From Pseudomonadota bacterium (lineage in GTDB: Bacteria; BMS3Abin14): a DNA stretch of 7,573 nt. Shown here piece after piece: positions 1 to 5,614 of the stretch. Position numbers and translations under genes: made by a program. The notes beneath the pieces are model-generated. The model saw nothing but the letters and a program-made list of their open reading frames with translations. It did not search any database and had not been told where the DNA came from. Each line of letters starts with the position of its first letter. The stretch's first letter is position 1. Location of the stretch: assembly GCA_003229755.1 (NCBI GenBank), contig QIFJ01000206.1:1-7573 (forward strand). Direction: 5' to 3'.

Positions 1-2
1 AA

Positions 3-79
3 GGCCGGGCTTTTGGGTGTAATCACTCGCCTTCGCAACCCCCTTGAGCTTCGCTTCGTGATTCACCAAAATCCCGGCC
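3..79 (-). repeat. Hairpin repeat, copy 1 (long-loop palindrome)
   Basis: This is an imperfect inverted repeat. The outer arms GGCCGGG (3-9) and CCCGGCC (73-79) pair. After a C10/T72 mismatch the pairing continues as TTTTGG (11-16) with CCAAAA (66-71), then across small bulges to AATCAC (21-26) with GTGATT (58-63). This leaves a 31-nt loop at 27-57. Read on the minus strand, the loop starts GAAGCGAAGCT and ends GGGGGTTGCGAAGGCGA. It matches the loops of the copies at 6501-6576 and 6597-6668. The stem matches only the 6501 copy, with about six differences in 77 positions. A small hairpin follows (GATA 82-85 with TATC 92-95). No coding role is apparent. Minus strand is given because the loop reads in the same sense as copy 3 on that strand. 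Confidence 0.85.
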
Positions 80-134
80 CTGATATATTTGTATCCATAG
101 AGCTTGTCACCATATCCTGTCATTTTCACCCCAG

Positions 135-161
135 CGCCCAGTGCCTGACGCCCAGTGCCTG
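135..161. repeat. Two-unit tandem repeat, 14-nt period
   Basis: The 13-mer CGCCCAGTGCCTG occurs at 135-147 and again exactly at 149-161, one base apart, giving a 14-nt period. A much weaker pair with the same 14-nt period and a CGCCCT start lies at 6811-6830, also downstream of hairpin repeats. No function is apparent. It may be the remains of a longer non-coding repeat tract. Confidence 0.6.
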
Positions 162-221
162 TAACTTAATTTCCCATTCTCCAATACTCTACTCCCTTGG
201 CATGAATTTTATTAGAACTCA

Positions 222-253
222 CATGAAACACGAAATATATTTCATATTTCATG
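222..253. promoter_or_regulatory. 32-bp operator-like dyad upstream of the GntR gene
   Basis: CATGAAA (222-228) and TTTCATG (247-253) are perfect inverted arms. The centre is a perfect 12-bp palindrome, GAAATATATTTC (232-243), on the same axis of symmetry (237/238). Fourteen of sixteen base pairs are symmetric. The dyad ends 10 nt before the predicted -35 box of the regulator gene, a position suited to binding by a dimeric regulator. Autoregulation by the adjacent GntR protein is an inference. The dyad does not closely match the textbook FadR operator. Confidence 0.55.
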
Positions 254-263
254 AAGTTATTCC

Positions 264-292
264 TTGACTTGAAACGGCACACGCTGTAGCAT
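264..292 (+). promoter_or_regulatory. Sigma70-type promoter for the GntR gene
   Basis: The -35 box is TTGACT (264-269, 5 of 6 to consensus). A 17-nt spacer and a -10 box TAGCAT (287-292, 4 of 6) follow. Transcription would start near 299, giving a leader of about 17 nt before the ATG at 316. That leader contains the strong Shine-Dalgarno AGGGAGGG (305-312). No other promoter of comparable quality was seen before the terminator at 3068. Confidence 0.6.
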
Positions 293-315
293 TTGCTGAA
301 GACCAGGGAGGGAAA

Positions 316-990
316 ATGGCCAAGATAAAACGGAAAAAATTGAGTGACGAAGTCTACGATCGATTAAAGGATATGATCGCGGATCTTCGATTCCAGCCTG
401 GTGCTCGTCTGAATGTAGAGCAAATAGCGAAAGAGTTAGGAGTGAGCAGGACCCCTGTGTGGGAAGCAGTCAGCAAGCTGGAGCAGGAAAATCTGGTTGA
501 AAACGAACCAGGTCGCGGTGTTTTCATTACGATCCTCACCCCGGAAATGGCTATCGATCTGTACGCAGTGCGTGAGGTTCTGGAAGGAATGGCCGGTAAG
601 CTTGCTGCTACCAATATCTCTGAGCGGAGCCTGGAAAAAATGGAGAAATGTCTCCAGAAACAGAGAGAGGCTATAGAAGCGCAGGATCTTCTTGCTTACT
701 CAAAGCTGGACTTCGAGTTTCATGCTGCGATCTACGAGGCCAGTGATAACCATTATCTTCAGGAAGTGCTGCAGGCGATAAAAGATAAAATGAGGCCGAT
801 CAGTATGCATATACAACCCATTCTCTCCCGGCTCTATGAAGATCACAAGAAAATCCTTCAGTCACTCCGGGCTCGGGATCCAAAGGGCGCGGAGGAGGCT
901 TTTTTCAATCACAACAGGCAGATGCTGGAACTAATAAAGAAGGAGTCCGAAGCCGGGCGGTGGCAGGAGTTGAACTCAAATATGGGCTGA
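316..990 (+). CDS. GntR-family transcriptional regulator, FCD (FadR-C) subfamily
   Basis: This 224-residue protein is a normal length for the FCD subfamily. An N-terminal winged helix-turn-helix spans about residues 8-75, with the typical LGVSRTPVWEAVSKLEQENLV-type recognition segment (41-61) and a wing ending in GRGVFI (66-71). The C-terminal all-helical FCD domain (about 84-215) keeps the expected metal/ligand residues: D132 and H136 in DFEFH, H177 in EDHKKIL and H199 in FFNHNRQ. The spacing of about 41 and 22 residues is what the family shows. FCD regulators usually repress catabolic or uptake genes and release DNA when a small organic acid or amino-acid-like ligand binds. The start is the ATG 3 nt after AGGGAGGG. 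The gene lies directly ahead of a hydrolase and a complete ABC importer, so control of these genes is the likely role. The ligand is unknown. Confidence 0.93.
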   Translation: MAKIKRKKLSDEVYDRLKDMIADLRFQPGARLNVEQIAKELGVSRTPVWEAVSKLEQENLVENEPGRGVFITILTPEMAIDLYAVREVLEGMAGKLAATNISERSLEKMEKCLQKQREAIEAQDLLAYSKLDFEFHAAIYEASDNHYLQEVLQAIKDKMRPISMHIQPILSRLYEDHKKILQSLRARDPKGAEEAFFNHNRQMLELIKKESEAGRWQELNSNMG

Positions 991-1020
991 TCCGTTCCTG
1001 ACCTGCGCCGGATCAGGAAC
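987..1020 (+). other. Two mutually exclusive hairpins after the GntR gene
   Basis: CTGATCCG (987-994) pairs perfectly with CGGATCAG (1009-1016). GTTCCTGA (994-1001) pairs perfectly with TCAGGAAC (1013-1020). Both stems use bases 1013-1016, so only one can form at a time. The first includes the stop codon of the regulator gene. No T-run follows (TTGATAAAAA), so this is not a standard intrinsic terminator. It could be an RNA structure between two cistrons, or the second dyad could be a protein-binding site ahead of the hydrolase gene. Confidence 0.45.
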
Positions 1021-1036
1021 TTGATAAAAAGATGAA

Positions 1037-1042
1037 AGGAGG
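1037..1042 (+). promoter_or_regulatory. Shine-Dalgarno that fixes the hydrolase start
   Basis: AGGAGG lies 6 nt before the ATG at 1049. An in-frame TTG at 1043 directly abuts the ribosome binding site with no spacer, so ATG 1049 is the better start. Confidence 0.75.
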
Positions 1043-1048
1043 TTGGAA

Positions 1049-1681
1049 ATGAAGCTTGACAGGGAAAAAACGGCCATTGTGCTAATTGAGCCACAGAACG
1101 ATTTTTTAACACCTGGCGGGACCATGTATCAGTATATAGCTGAACAGCTGGAAAAAAGGGATACGATCAGCCACCTGGTCAGACTGCTGGATCAGGCCAG
1201 GGGCAAGGTGAAAATAATCTATGTACCCTTTGAAGCCTTTAAGCCGGGGTTCCCCGAGTTAAAGCCTGGCGGTCCGGGAACTGATGGTCTCAGGGGGATC
1301 GAGATGGAGATGAAGGCCGATTGGGGAACCGGCGCATGGCTGGAAGGGACTCCTGGCCCCGAGATTATCGACCCCCTGGTACCCAAGGATGGGGACATCA
1401 TAGTCAGGGGGAAGTTGACTCTGGACGCATTTCATTCAACTGCTCTTAATTACCTGCTTCGAGCAAACGAAATAGAGCATGTAGCGTTGGCGGGATTCCA
1501 CACGAATTGGTGCGTCGAGGCTACAGCCAGGTCTGCCTATGACCTTGGGTTCAGAGTAATGGTTATCAAGGATTGCACTGCTACGGACACCGACCGGGAG
1601 CAGGAATATGCAGAAGAGGTCATTTTCCCGCGTATCGGCAAGGTTGTCACCGCCGATGAGTTTTTGTCTGCCATATCATGA
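1049..1681 (+). CDS. Isochorismatase-like cysteine hydrolase
   Basis: This 210-residue protein of the isochorismatase-like fold hydrolyses C-N or related bonds through a Cys-Lys-Asp triad. All three residues are visible: D18 in the N-terminal strand motif IEPQNDF (13-19), K122 in VRGKLTLDAF (119-128), and the nucleophile C155 in GFHTNWCVEATARSAYDLGF (149-168). The Gly-x-His-Thr-x-x-Cys-Val pattern is the family signature. A Rossmann-like core strand (VALAGF, VMVIKDCTA) surrounds the cysteine. There is no signal peptide, so it acts in the cytoplasm. Family members cleave isochorismate, nicotinamide, N-carbamoylsarcosine, ureidoacrylate, biuret and similar amides, and the sequence alone does not decide between these. 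Its position between an FCD regulator and an amide/amino-acid importer suggests that it processes the imported compound or a direct product of it. Confidence 0.9.
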   Translation: MKLDREKTAIVLIEPQNDFLTPGGTMYQYIAEQLEKRDTISHLVRLLDQARGKVKIIYVPFEAFKPGFPELKPGGPGTDGLRGIEMEMKADWGTGAWLEGTPGPEIIDPLVPKDGDIIVRGKLTLDAFHSTALNYLLRANEIEHVALAGFHTNWCVEATARSAYDLGFRVMVIKDCTATDTDREQEYAEEVIFPRIGKVVTADEFLSAIS

Positions 1682-1708
1682 TGCGACACGAGGTGCAGAT
1701 GAGAAATA

Positions 1709-1727
1709 TCAGGGAACGGTCAGGAAC
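1709..1727 (+). promoter_or_regulatory. Repeated TCAGG(G)AAC motif before the binding-protein gene
   Basis: TCAGGGAAC (1709-1717) and TCAGGAAC (1720-1727) stand in tandem, with starts 11 bases apart. The same TCAGGAAC is present at 1013-1020 before the hydrolase gene, and its complement GTTCCTGA is at 994-1001. Both places are short intergenic gaps inside the same gene cluster, so a shared regulator site is possible. No clear -35/-10 pair was found in this 112-nt gap. Low confidence. Confidence 0.3.
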
Positions 1728-1780
1728 AAAGTGATAAGTGGTTGGGTTGTGGATGAAATTGGATGTATTCACAGAAGTGT

Positions 1781-1788
1781 AAGGAGGT
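1781..1788 (+). promoter_or_regulatory. Strong Shine-Dalgarno for the binding-protein gene
   Basis: AAGGAGGT is a near-perfect anti-16S match. It lies 5 nt before ATG 1794 and only 2 nt before an in-frame GTG at 1791, so ATG 1794 is chosen. Its strength fits the high expression expected of a periplasmic binding protein. Confidence 0.75.
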
Positions 1789-1793
1789 AAGTG

Positions 1794-3050
1794 ATGAAAT
1801 CAAGTAGAAGAAACAAATGGGTAATCCTGGCAGCAGTGATCGCGCTGAGCGTGGCACTGCCCATGGGCGCTGCGGCTGATAAAGCCCCCAAAGAGATTAA
1901 AGTAGGCCTCATGTTCGGTCTGACCGGCGCGGCGTCTCCGGTTGGTCCAGTACAGCTTGATGGAGCCAAGCTTGCCATCGATGAAATTAACGCAGTCGGT
2001 GGATTGAACTGGGGTAGAAAGAAAGTCAAGATTGGTTTTGTTGTCAAGGATGATGAGACAAAACCGGATGTGGCTATTCGTCGCTTCCGGGAGCTTGTAA
2101 ATGAAGAGAAAGTACATGTAATTGTCGGCCAGACTTTCGCGTCAATTACAGCCGCCCTGAACAAGCAGGTAAAGAAGCTGAATATTGCGTATTTCCCGGT
2201 AAATGTTGTCGCTCTTAAGATGTTCGACAAAAAGGAGATGGCACCATCCACATTTGCTGTGCATGGTGCTGCATATTCGGCGGGCTTCGGCAGCGCCTCT
2301 TACATCATCAAGAATATGAAGCCGAAAAAGATCGTCTTTTTCGGACCGGCGTACGCCTTTGGTAAGGACCAGTGGAACGGAGCCAGAGACGCTTTCGAAA
2401 AGTACGGCATCAAGGCAGAGTATCTTGAGTCTCCAGTGGGTACCAGTGACTTCACGTCTTATCTGACTAAAATAATAGAAATGAAACCGGATGTCGTGAT
2501 GCTGGCGCATTGGGGTAATGATGCCATTAACGTACTCAAGCAGACTTATGAAACAGGCCTGAAGGGCAAGACGCAGATCTTCTTTAACTGGATGACGAAC
2601 GTCTTCGGCAGCGGTGTCCCGGCCGAAGCTCTGGAAGGCGTTTATTCGCTGATGAGCTGGTACTACGATCTCAGTGGCTTCGGTGACAAAGAGATCGTCG
2701 AACAGGGACGCGCCTTTGCCGAAAAATTCTCGCGCGTATATGGCTATCCGCCTGATCCTTATTCCGCCATGGCCTATATCGGGACTCATGAAGCTCTCCG
2801 CGGCCTCTCCATTGCGCAGAGCTCAGATCCCAAAAAAATCACCAAGGCCTTAATGGATAATCCTACCTTCCAGTCGATGAAGGGTACGGCCACCTGGCGG
2901 GCTGATCGCCAACCTGTCTTCAAATACAATGCCTTTATTGTTGTCGGCAAGGGAGCTGCCGAAAGGAAGAACAGGTGGGATCTCGTTAAGGTGATCGGTG
3001 CTTATACAGGTGAGGATTACCTGCCCCCTCTGAGTGTATTGGGATACTAG
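1794..3050 (+). CDS. Periplasmic substrate-binding protein of a HAAT-type ABC importer
   Basis: The protein has 418 residues. A typical Sec signal peptide comes first: basic MKSSRRNK, a hydrophobic core at about 9-24, and likely cleavage at AAA|DK after residue 28. There is no lipobox cysteine. The mature part is a type 1 periplasmic binding fold (Peripla_BP_6/LivK-like). It opens with KVGLMFGLTGAASPVGP, then DGAKLAIDEINAVGG (56-70), KDDETKPDVAIRRFRELV (85-102), VIVGQTFASITAAL (109-121), and a second lobe from about residue 163 with KPKKIVFFGPAYAFGKD (176-192) and SDFTSYLTKIIEMKPDVVMLA (218-238). This family captures branched-chain amino acids, urea, short amides and aromatic or aliphatic acids and delivers them to LivHMGF-type transporters. 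The ligand cannot be assigned from sequence. It is separated from the downstream ATPase genes by a terminator, so its transcript is probably more abundant than theirs. Confidence 0.93.
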   Translation: MKSSRRNKWVILAAVIALSVALPMGAAADKAPKEIKVGLMFGLTGAASPVGPVQLDGAKLAIDEINAVGGLNWGRKKVKIGFVVKDDETKPDVAIRRFRELVNEEKVHVIVGQTFASITAALNKQVKKLNIAYFPVNVVALKMFDKKEMAPSTFAVHGAAYSAGFGSASYIIKNMKPKKIVFFGPAYAFGKDQWNGARDAFEKYGIKAEYLESPVGTSDFTSYLTKIIEMKPDVVMLAHWGNDAINVLKQTYETGLKGKTQIFFNWMTNVFGSGVPAEALEGVYSLMSWYYDLSGFGDKEIVEQGRAFAEKFSRVYGYPPDPYSAMAYIGTHEALRGLSIAQSSDPKKITKALMDNPTFQSMKGTATWRADRQPVFKYNAFIVVGKGAAERKNRWDLVKVIGAYTGEDYLPPLSVLGY

Positions 3051-3067
3051 TCGTAAGCTTTATGTCT

Positions 3068-3098
3068 GGGAGGAGAGGCTTGTACTCTCCTCCCTTTT
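3068..3098 (+). terminator. Intrinsic terminator after the binding-protein gene
   Basis: GGGAGGAGAG (3068-3077) and CTCTCCTCCC (3085-3094) form a perfect 10-bp stem with a 7-nt loop, followed by TTTTCT. It begins 17 nt after the stop codon. No promoter is evident between it and the ATPase gene at 3151, so the transporter genes downstream are probably expressed by partial read-through. That would give the usual excess of binding protein over membrane complex. Confidence 0.85.
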
Positions 3099-3150
3099 CT
3101 GCGTAGATAAGTTTAAGCCCCCTGAACATAGTTGATCCAAAGGACGTCAG

Positions 3151-3933
3151 ATGCCTGGTGAAGTGATCCTGGAAAGCCGGAGAGCGAGCAAGAATTTCGG
3201 TGACCTGACTGCTGTCGATTCGGTTGACTATCAGCTTAGAAAGGGAGAATCAGCGGGTATAATCGGGCCCAACGGAGCCGGTAAAACGACATTTTTCAAC
3301 ATCCTGACGGGCCTGTTTCCGCCCAGCGCAGGAACGATCCATTTTCAGGGACAGGACATAACAAACATGAGTGCCGACCTGAGGGTCGGCCTGGGGATGG
3401 TGCGTACCTTTCAGCTCGTTTCTGTATTCGATACGCTTCCAGTACTTGACAATTTAATACTCGCGGCGGTTCGCGCCGGAACGGAGTACAAAAACAAGGT
3501 TCAATTCGTCCTTGGATCATCTCATCCGGGTAATCTTGAAAAAGAGTGTAAAAACACTCTTGAAATGGTGGGAATAGCAGAAAAATCACGCGTACTGACA
3601 GCCGATCTCTCATATGGTGACAAGAGAAAACTTGAGATAGCCATGGCTCTTGCACTGAAACCTGAAGTTCTGCTCCTGGACGAACCCCTTGCCGGGCTCA
3701 GCGACCTCGAGATCATCGATGTTATGGAACTCATGAACAACCTGAGGGGCAAGATCACTCTGGTTGTTATCGAACATAAGGTCTCCCAATTGGCAGGGCT
3801 GGTTTCCCGTCTCAGTGTAATGCATGAAGGGCGGCTTATTATTGAAGGGGAGCCGGAAAAGATTCTCCGTGACCCCATGGTACGGCGTGTCTACTGGGGA
3901 GAGGATGACTCAACGGATGAAACCTGCAATTGA
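3151..3933 (+). CDS. livG: ABC importer ATP-binding protein, LivG-like
   Basis: This 260-residue ATPase belongs to a branched-chain-amino-acid/amide (HAAT) importer. It has Walker A GPNGAGKTT (39-47), Q-loop Q88 in RTFQLV, ABC signature LSYGD (153-157), Walker B VLLLDEP (173-179), D-loop AGLSD (181-185) and switch histidine H209 in VIEHK. The LSYG form of the signature (instead of LSGG) and the VRTFQ segment are characteristic of LivG rather than LivF. Most LivG proteins have Q after LSYG, whereas here it is D157, a small deviation. The protein sits on the cytoplasmic face and pairs with the LivF-like subunit encoded next. The ATG is preceded by AAAGGA (3139-3144) with a 6-nt spacer. The 3' end overlaps the start of the next gene, which implies translational coupling. 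Symbol by family; the substrate may not be branched-chain amino acids. Confidence 0.92.
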   Translation: MPGEVILESRRASKNFGDLTAVDSVDYQLRKGESAGIIGPNGAGKTTFFNILTGLFPPSAGTIHFQGQDITNMSADLRVGLGMVRTFQLVSVFDTLPVLDNLILAAVRAGTEYKNKVQFVLGSSHPGNLEKECKNTLEMVGIAEKSRVLTADLSYGDKRKLEIAMALALKPEVLLLDEPLAGLSDLEIIDVMELMNNLRGKITLVVIEHKVSQLAGLVSRLSVMHEGRLIIEGEPEKILRDPMVRRVYWGEDDSTDETCN

Positions 3934-4633
3934 CGGGCGAAAAAACCATTCTGAAAAGAGGCTGCTCACCGTCGATAATATCAAGGTAGCCTACGGACAC
4001 GCTGTAGTCCTGCCAGATATCTCCTTGAAAATTGACAGAGGCGAGATGGTTTTCATTGTAGGCCGCAACGGAGCCGGGAAGACTACACTGTTGAAAACTA
4101 TCGCGGGATTCCTCACCCCCATGGAAGGGAAAATTACCTTTGATGGTGAAGATACGGGGAAAGCCTTGCCAGAGCAGATGGCGCAAAAGGGTGTGCGATA
4201 CGTCTTTCAGGACAAGCGGGTTTTTACACAGCTGACGGTCCGGGAGAACATACAGCTGGCCGCGTATCCTACGGGAGAAAAGCTGGATAGTGCCATAGAT
4301 AAAGTCGTGCAGGTCTATCCCCCTATTACTCAATTCCTGGACAATAAGGCCGGGGGGCTGTCCGGGGGGCAGAGACAGCTTCTGCTGATTGGAAGGGCCC
4401 TGATCGGAAATCCCAGGCTGCTCCTTATCGATGAACCGACGGAAGGGTTGGCGGCCGGCATAATCAAGGAAGTCTTCAAGGTCCTGGAAAAGATCAAGGG
4501 AAGCGTCTCCATGATCATTGTTGAACAGAACCTGGCTGTCGTCTGTCGCTTGGCTGACAGGGTGTACCCCATGAAAGAAGGACGCATACCGACTGAAATA
4601 CAGGACAGAGAGCAGCTGGAGCAATTTCTGTAG
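3905..4633 (+). CDS. livF: ABC importer ATP-binding protein, LivF-like
   Basis: This is a 242-residue ATPase, close to the usual LivF length of about 235. It has Walker A GRNGAGKTT (53-61), Q-loop Q102 in YVFQDKRVF, signature LSGGQ (152-156) and Walker B LLLIDEP (172-178). IVEQN (205-209) has Gln208 where most ABC ATPases have the switch histidine. That VEQN form is normal for LivF and identifies the subunit. The reading frame is open back to 3824, but that part lies inside the preceding gene and looks unrelated to LivF. ATG 3905 follows GGGGAGAGG (3896-3904) closely. ATG 3917 is a possible alternative giving 238 residues. Either start overlaps the preceding stop (3931-3933), so translation is probably coupled. 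It would form a heterodimer with the LivG-like protein beneath the LivM/LivH permeases. Confidence 0.9.
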   Translation: MTQRMKPAIDGRKNHSEKRLLTVDNIKVAYGHAVVLPDISLKIDRGEMVFIVGRNGAGKTTLLKTIAGFLTPMEGKITFDGEDTGKALPEQMAQKGVRYVFQDKRVFTQLTVRENIQLAAYPTGEKLDSAIDKVVQVYPPITQFLDNKAGGLSGGQRQLLLIGRALIGNPRLLLIDEPTEGLAAGIIKEVFKVLEKIKGSVSMIIVEQNLAVVCRLADRVYPMKEGRIPTEIQDREQLEQFL

Positions 4634-4660
4634 GGAAAAATATTATCAAACTGTGAATTT

Positions 4661-5614
4661 ATGAGTCAATCTGTCTTAAAAACTCTGGAAAAGTTTAGTC
4701 TGCCTCTTGTGGCAGCAGCCTTTCTTCTGCTGGCACCGATACTTACGGTGCAGCGGACTACGGATTTCATTATTTTCTGTATTTTCGTCCTGGCCTACGA
4801 TCTTCTGTACGGATACATGGGCCGGCTTTCTTTCGGACACATGCTCTATTTAGGGGTTGGGGCCTATGCGGTCGCACTTTTCGCTGAGCATGTATCCGCC
4901 AATCCTTTTTTTGCAATTCTCGCTGCACTTGCTTCAGGAGTGGCTGTGGGTCTTCTCCTCGGTCCTATAATCGTACGGACTACAGGGGCCTGTTTTGCCC
5001 TCATAAACCTGGCCTTTAACCAGGTGGGCTTCTTCCTTGCTCTCACGGCGTTTGCCAAATGGACCGGAGGAGAAGATGGAATGGCCACTTTTTTTGATAC
5101 GGTCTGGATATTGAATTTCGATAATCGATATACAGTATTCGGGTTTTCCCTTTTCAGCCTGATTCTAGTGGTTTTCCTGATGCGAAGACTTACCATGTCA
5201 CCCTTCGGTATCCTGCTCAGAATGATAAAGGAAAACGAAACAAGGGTTCAGTTCCTTGGTTACAATACTCATCGCTACAAACTGCTGGCCTTCATTCTCT
5301 CCACAACCATCGCCGCATTCTCAGGCGCGCTGACCATTTTGAACTATACATATGTAACACCCAGCTTCATTGACACGACCAGGAATGTTGAAGTGATATT
5401 CGCCTCTCTGATAGGAGGCGCGGGAAGTGTTTTCGGGGCGCTCCTCGGCGGGGTCAGTTACATGGCCATAAGTAACTATCTGCCCAATTATGTTCAACGC
5501 TGGGAGATGTTTCTCGGTATAGCTCTCTTGCTGCTGGTGTTCAAATTCCAGACCGGCCTGTGGGGGTTCATAGTTGCCCGGGTTTCCGGTTTTGGTGTGG
5601 AGAAAGACCGATGA
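4661..5614 (+). CDS. livM: ABC importer permease, LivM-like
   Basis: This is a 317-residue inner-membrane permease. Hydrophobic segments lie at about 11-31, 35-51, 62-79, 83-105, 112-131, 157-174, 206-228, 246-270 and 283-297. LivM features are the GRLSFGHMLYLGVGAYA segment (54-70), WTGGEDG (134-140, the conserved TGG.DG loop) and a cytoplasmic coupling stretch RMIKENETRVQFLGYNTHRY (187-206) that contacts the ATPases. IGGAGSVFGALLGG (251-264) is also typical. With LivH it forms the transmembrane channel. The ATG lies 27 nt after the LivF stop, and no Shine-Dalgarno is seen at normal spacing (the upstream sequence is ACTGTGAATTT), which is unusual in this cluster. No better internal start was found. 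The stop overlaps the next start in an ATGA junction. Confidence 0.9.
   Translation: MSQSVLKTLEKFSLPLVAAAFLLLAPILTVQRTTDFIIFCIFVLAYDLLYGYMGRLSFGHMLYLGVGAYAVALFAEHVSANPFFAILAALASGVAVGLLLGPIIVRTTGACFALINLAFNQVGFFLALTAFAKWTGGEDGMATFFDTVWILNFDNRYTVFGFSLFSLILVVFLMRRLTMSPFGILLRMIKENETRVQFLGYNTHRYKLLAFILSTTIAAFSGALTILNYTYVTPSFIDTTRNVEVIFASLIGGAGSVFGALLGGVSYMAISNYLPNYVQRWEMFLGIALLLLVFKFQTGLWGFIVARVSGFGVEKDR

Noticed and set aside
13..267. 84-codon open frame at the left end
   Set aside because: It runs through the hairpin repeat, the tandem repeat and the operator dyad, lacks a ribosome binding site and resembles no protein family.
1..315. Insertion sequence end or tRNA gene
   Set aside because: No transposase fragment, no target duplication and no cloverleaf with a recognisable T-loop or anticodon arm were found.
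1608..1790. 60-codon frame overlapping the 3' end of the hydrolase gene
   Set aside because: It mostly lies inside the hydrolase gene in another frame, has no Shine-Dalgarno and no recognisable features.
3824..3904. N-terminal extension of livF
   Set aside because: These codons lie inside livG and encode nothing resembling LivF. Start codons at 3905 or 3917 give the family length.
3839..4624. Long minus-strand open frame (261 codons) opposite livF
   Set aside because: It is a shadow of a clearly conserved ATPase gene, with no family motifs of its own and no promoter or ribosome binding site seen. Similar minus-strand frames at 1769-2251 and 2142-2789 are rejected for the same reason.
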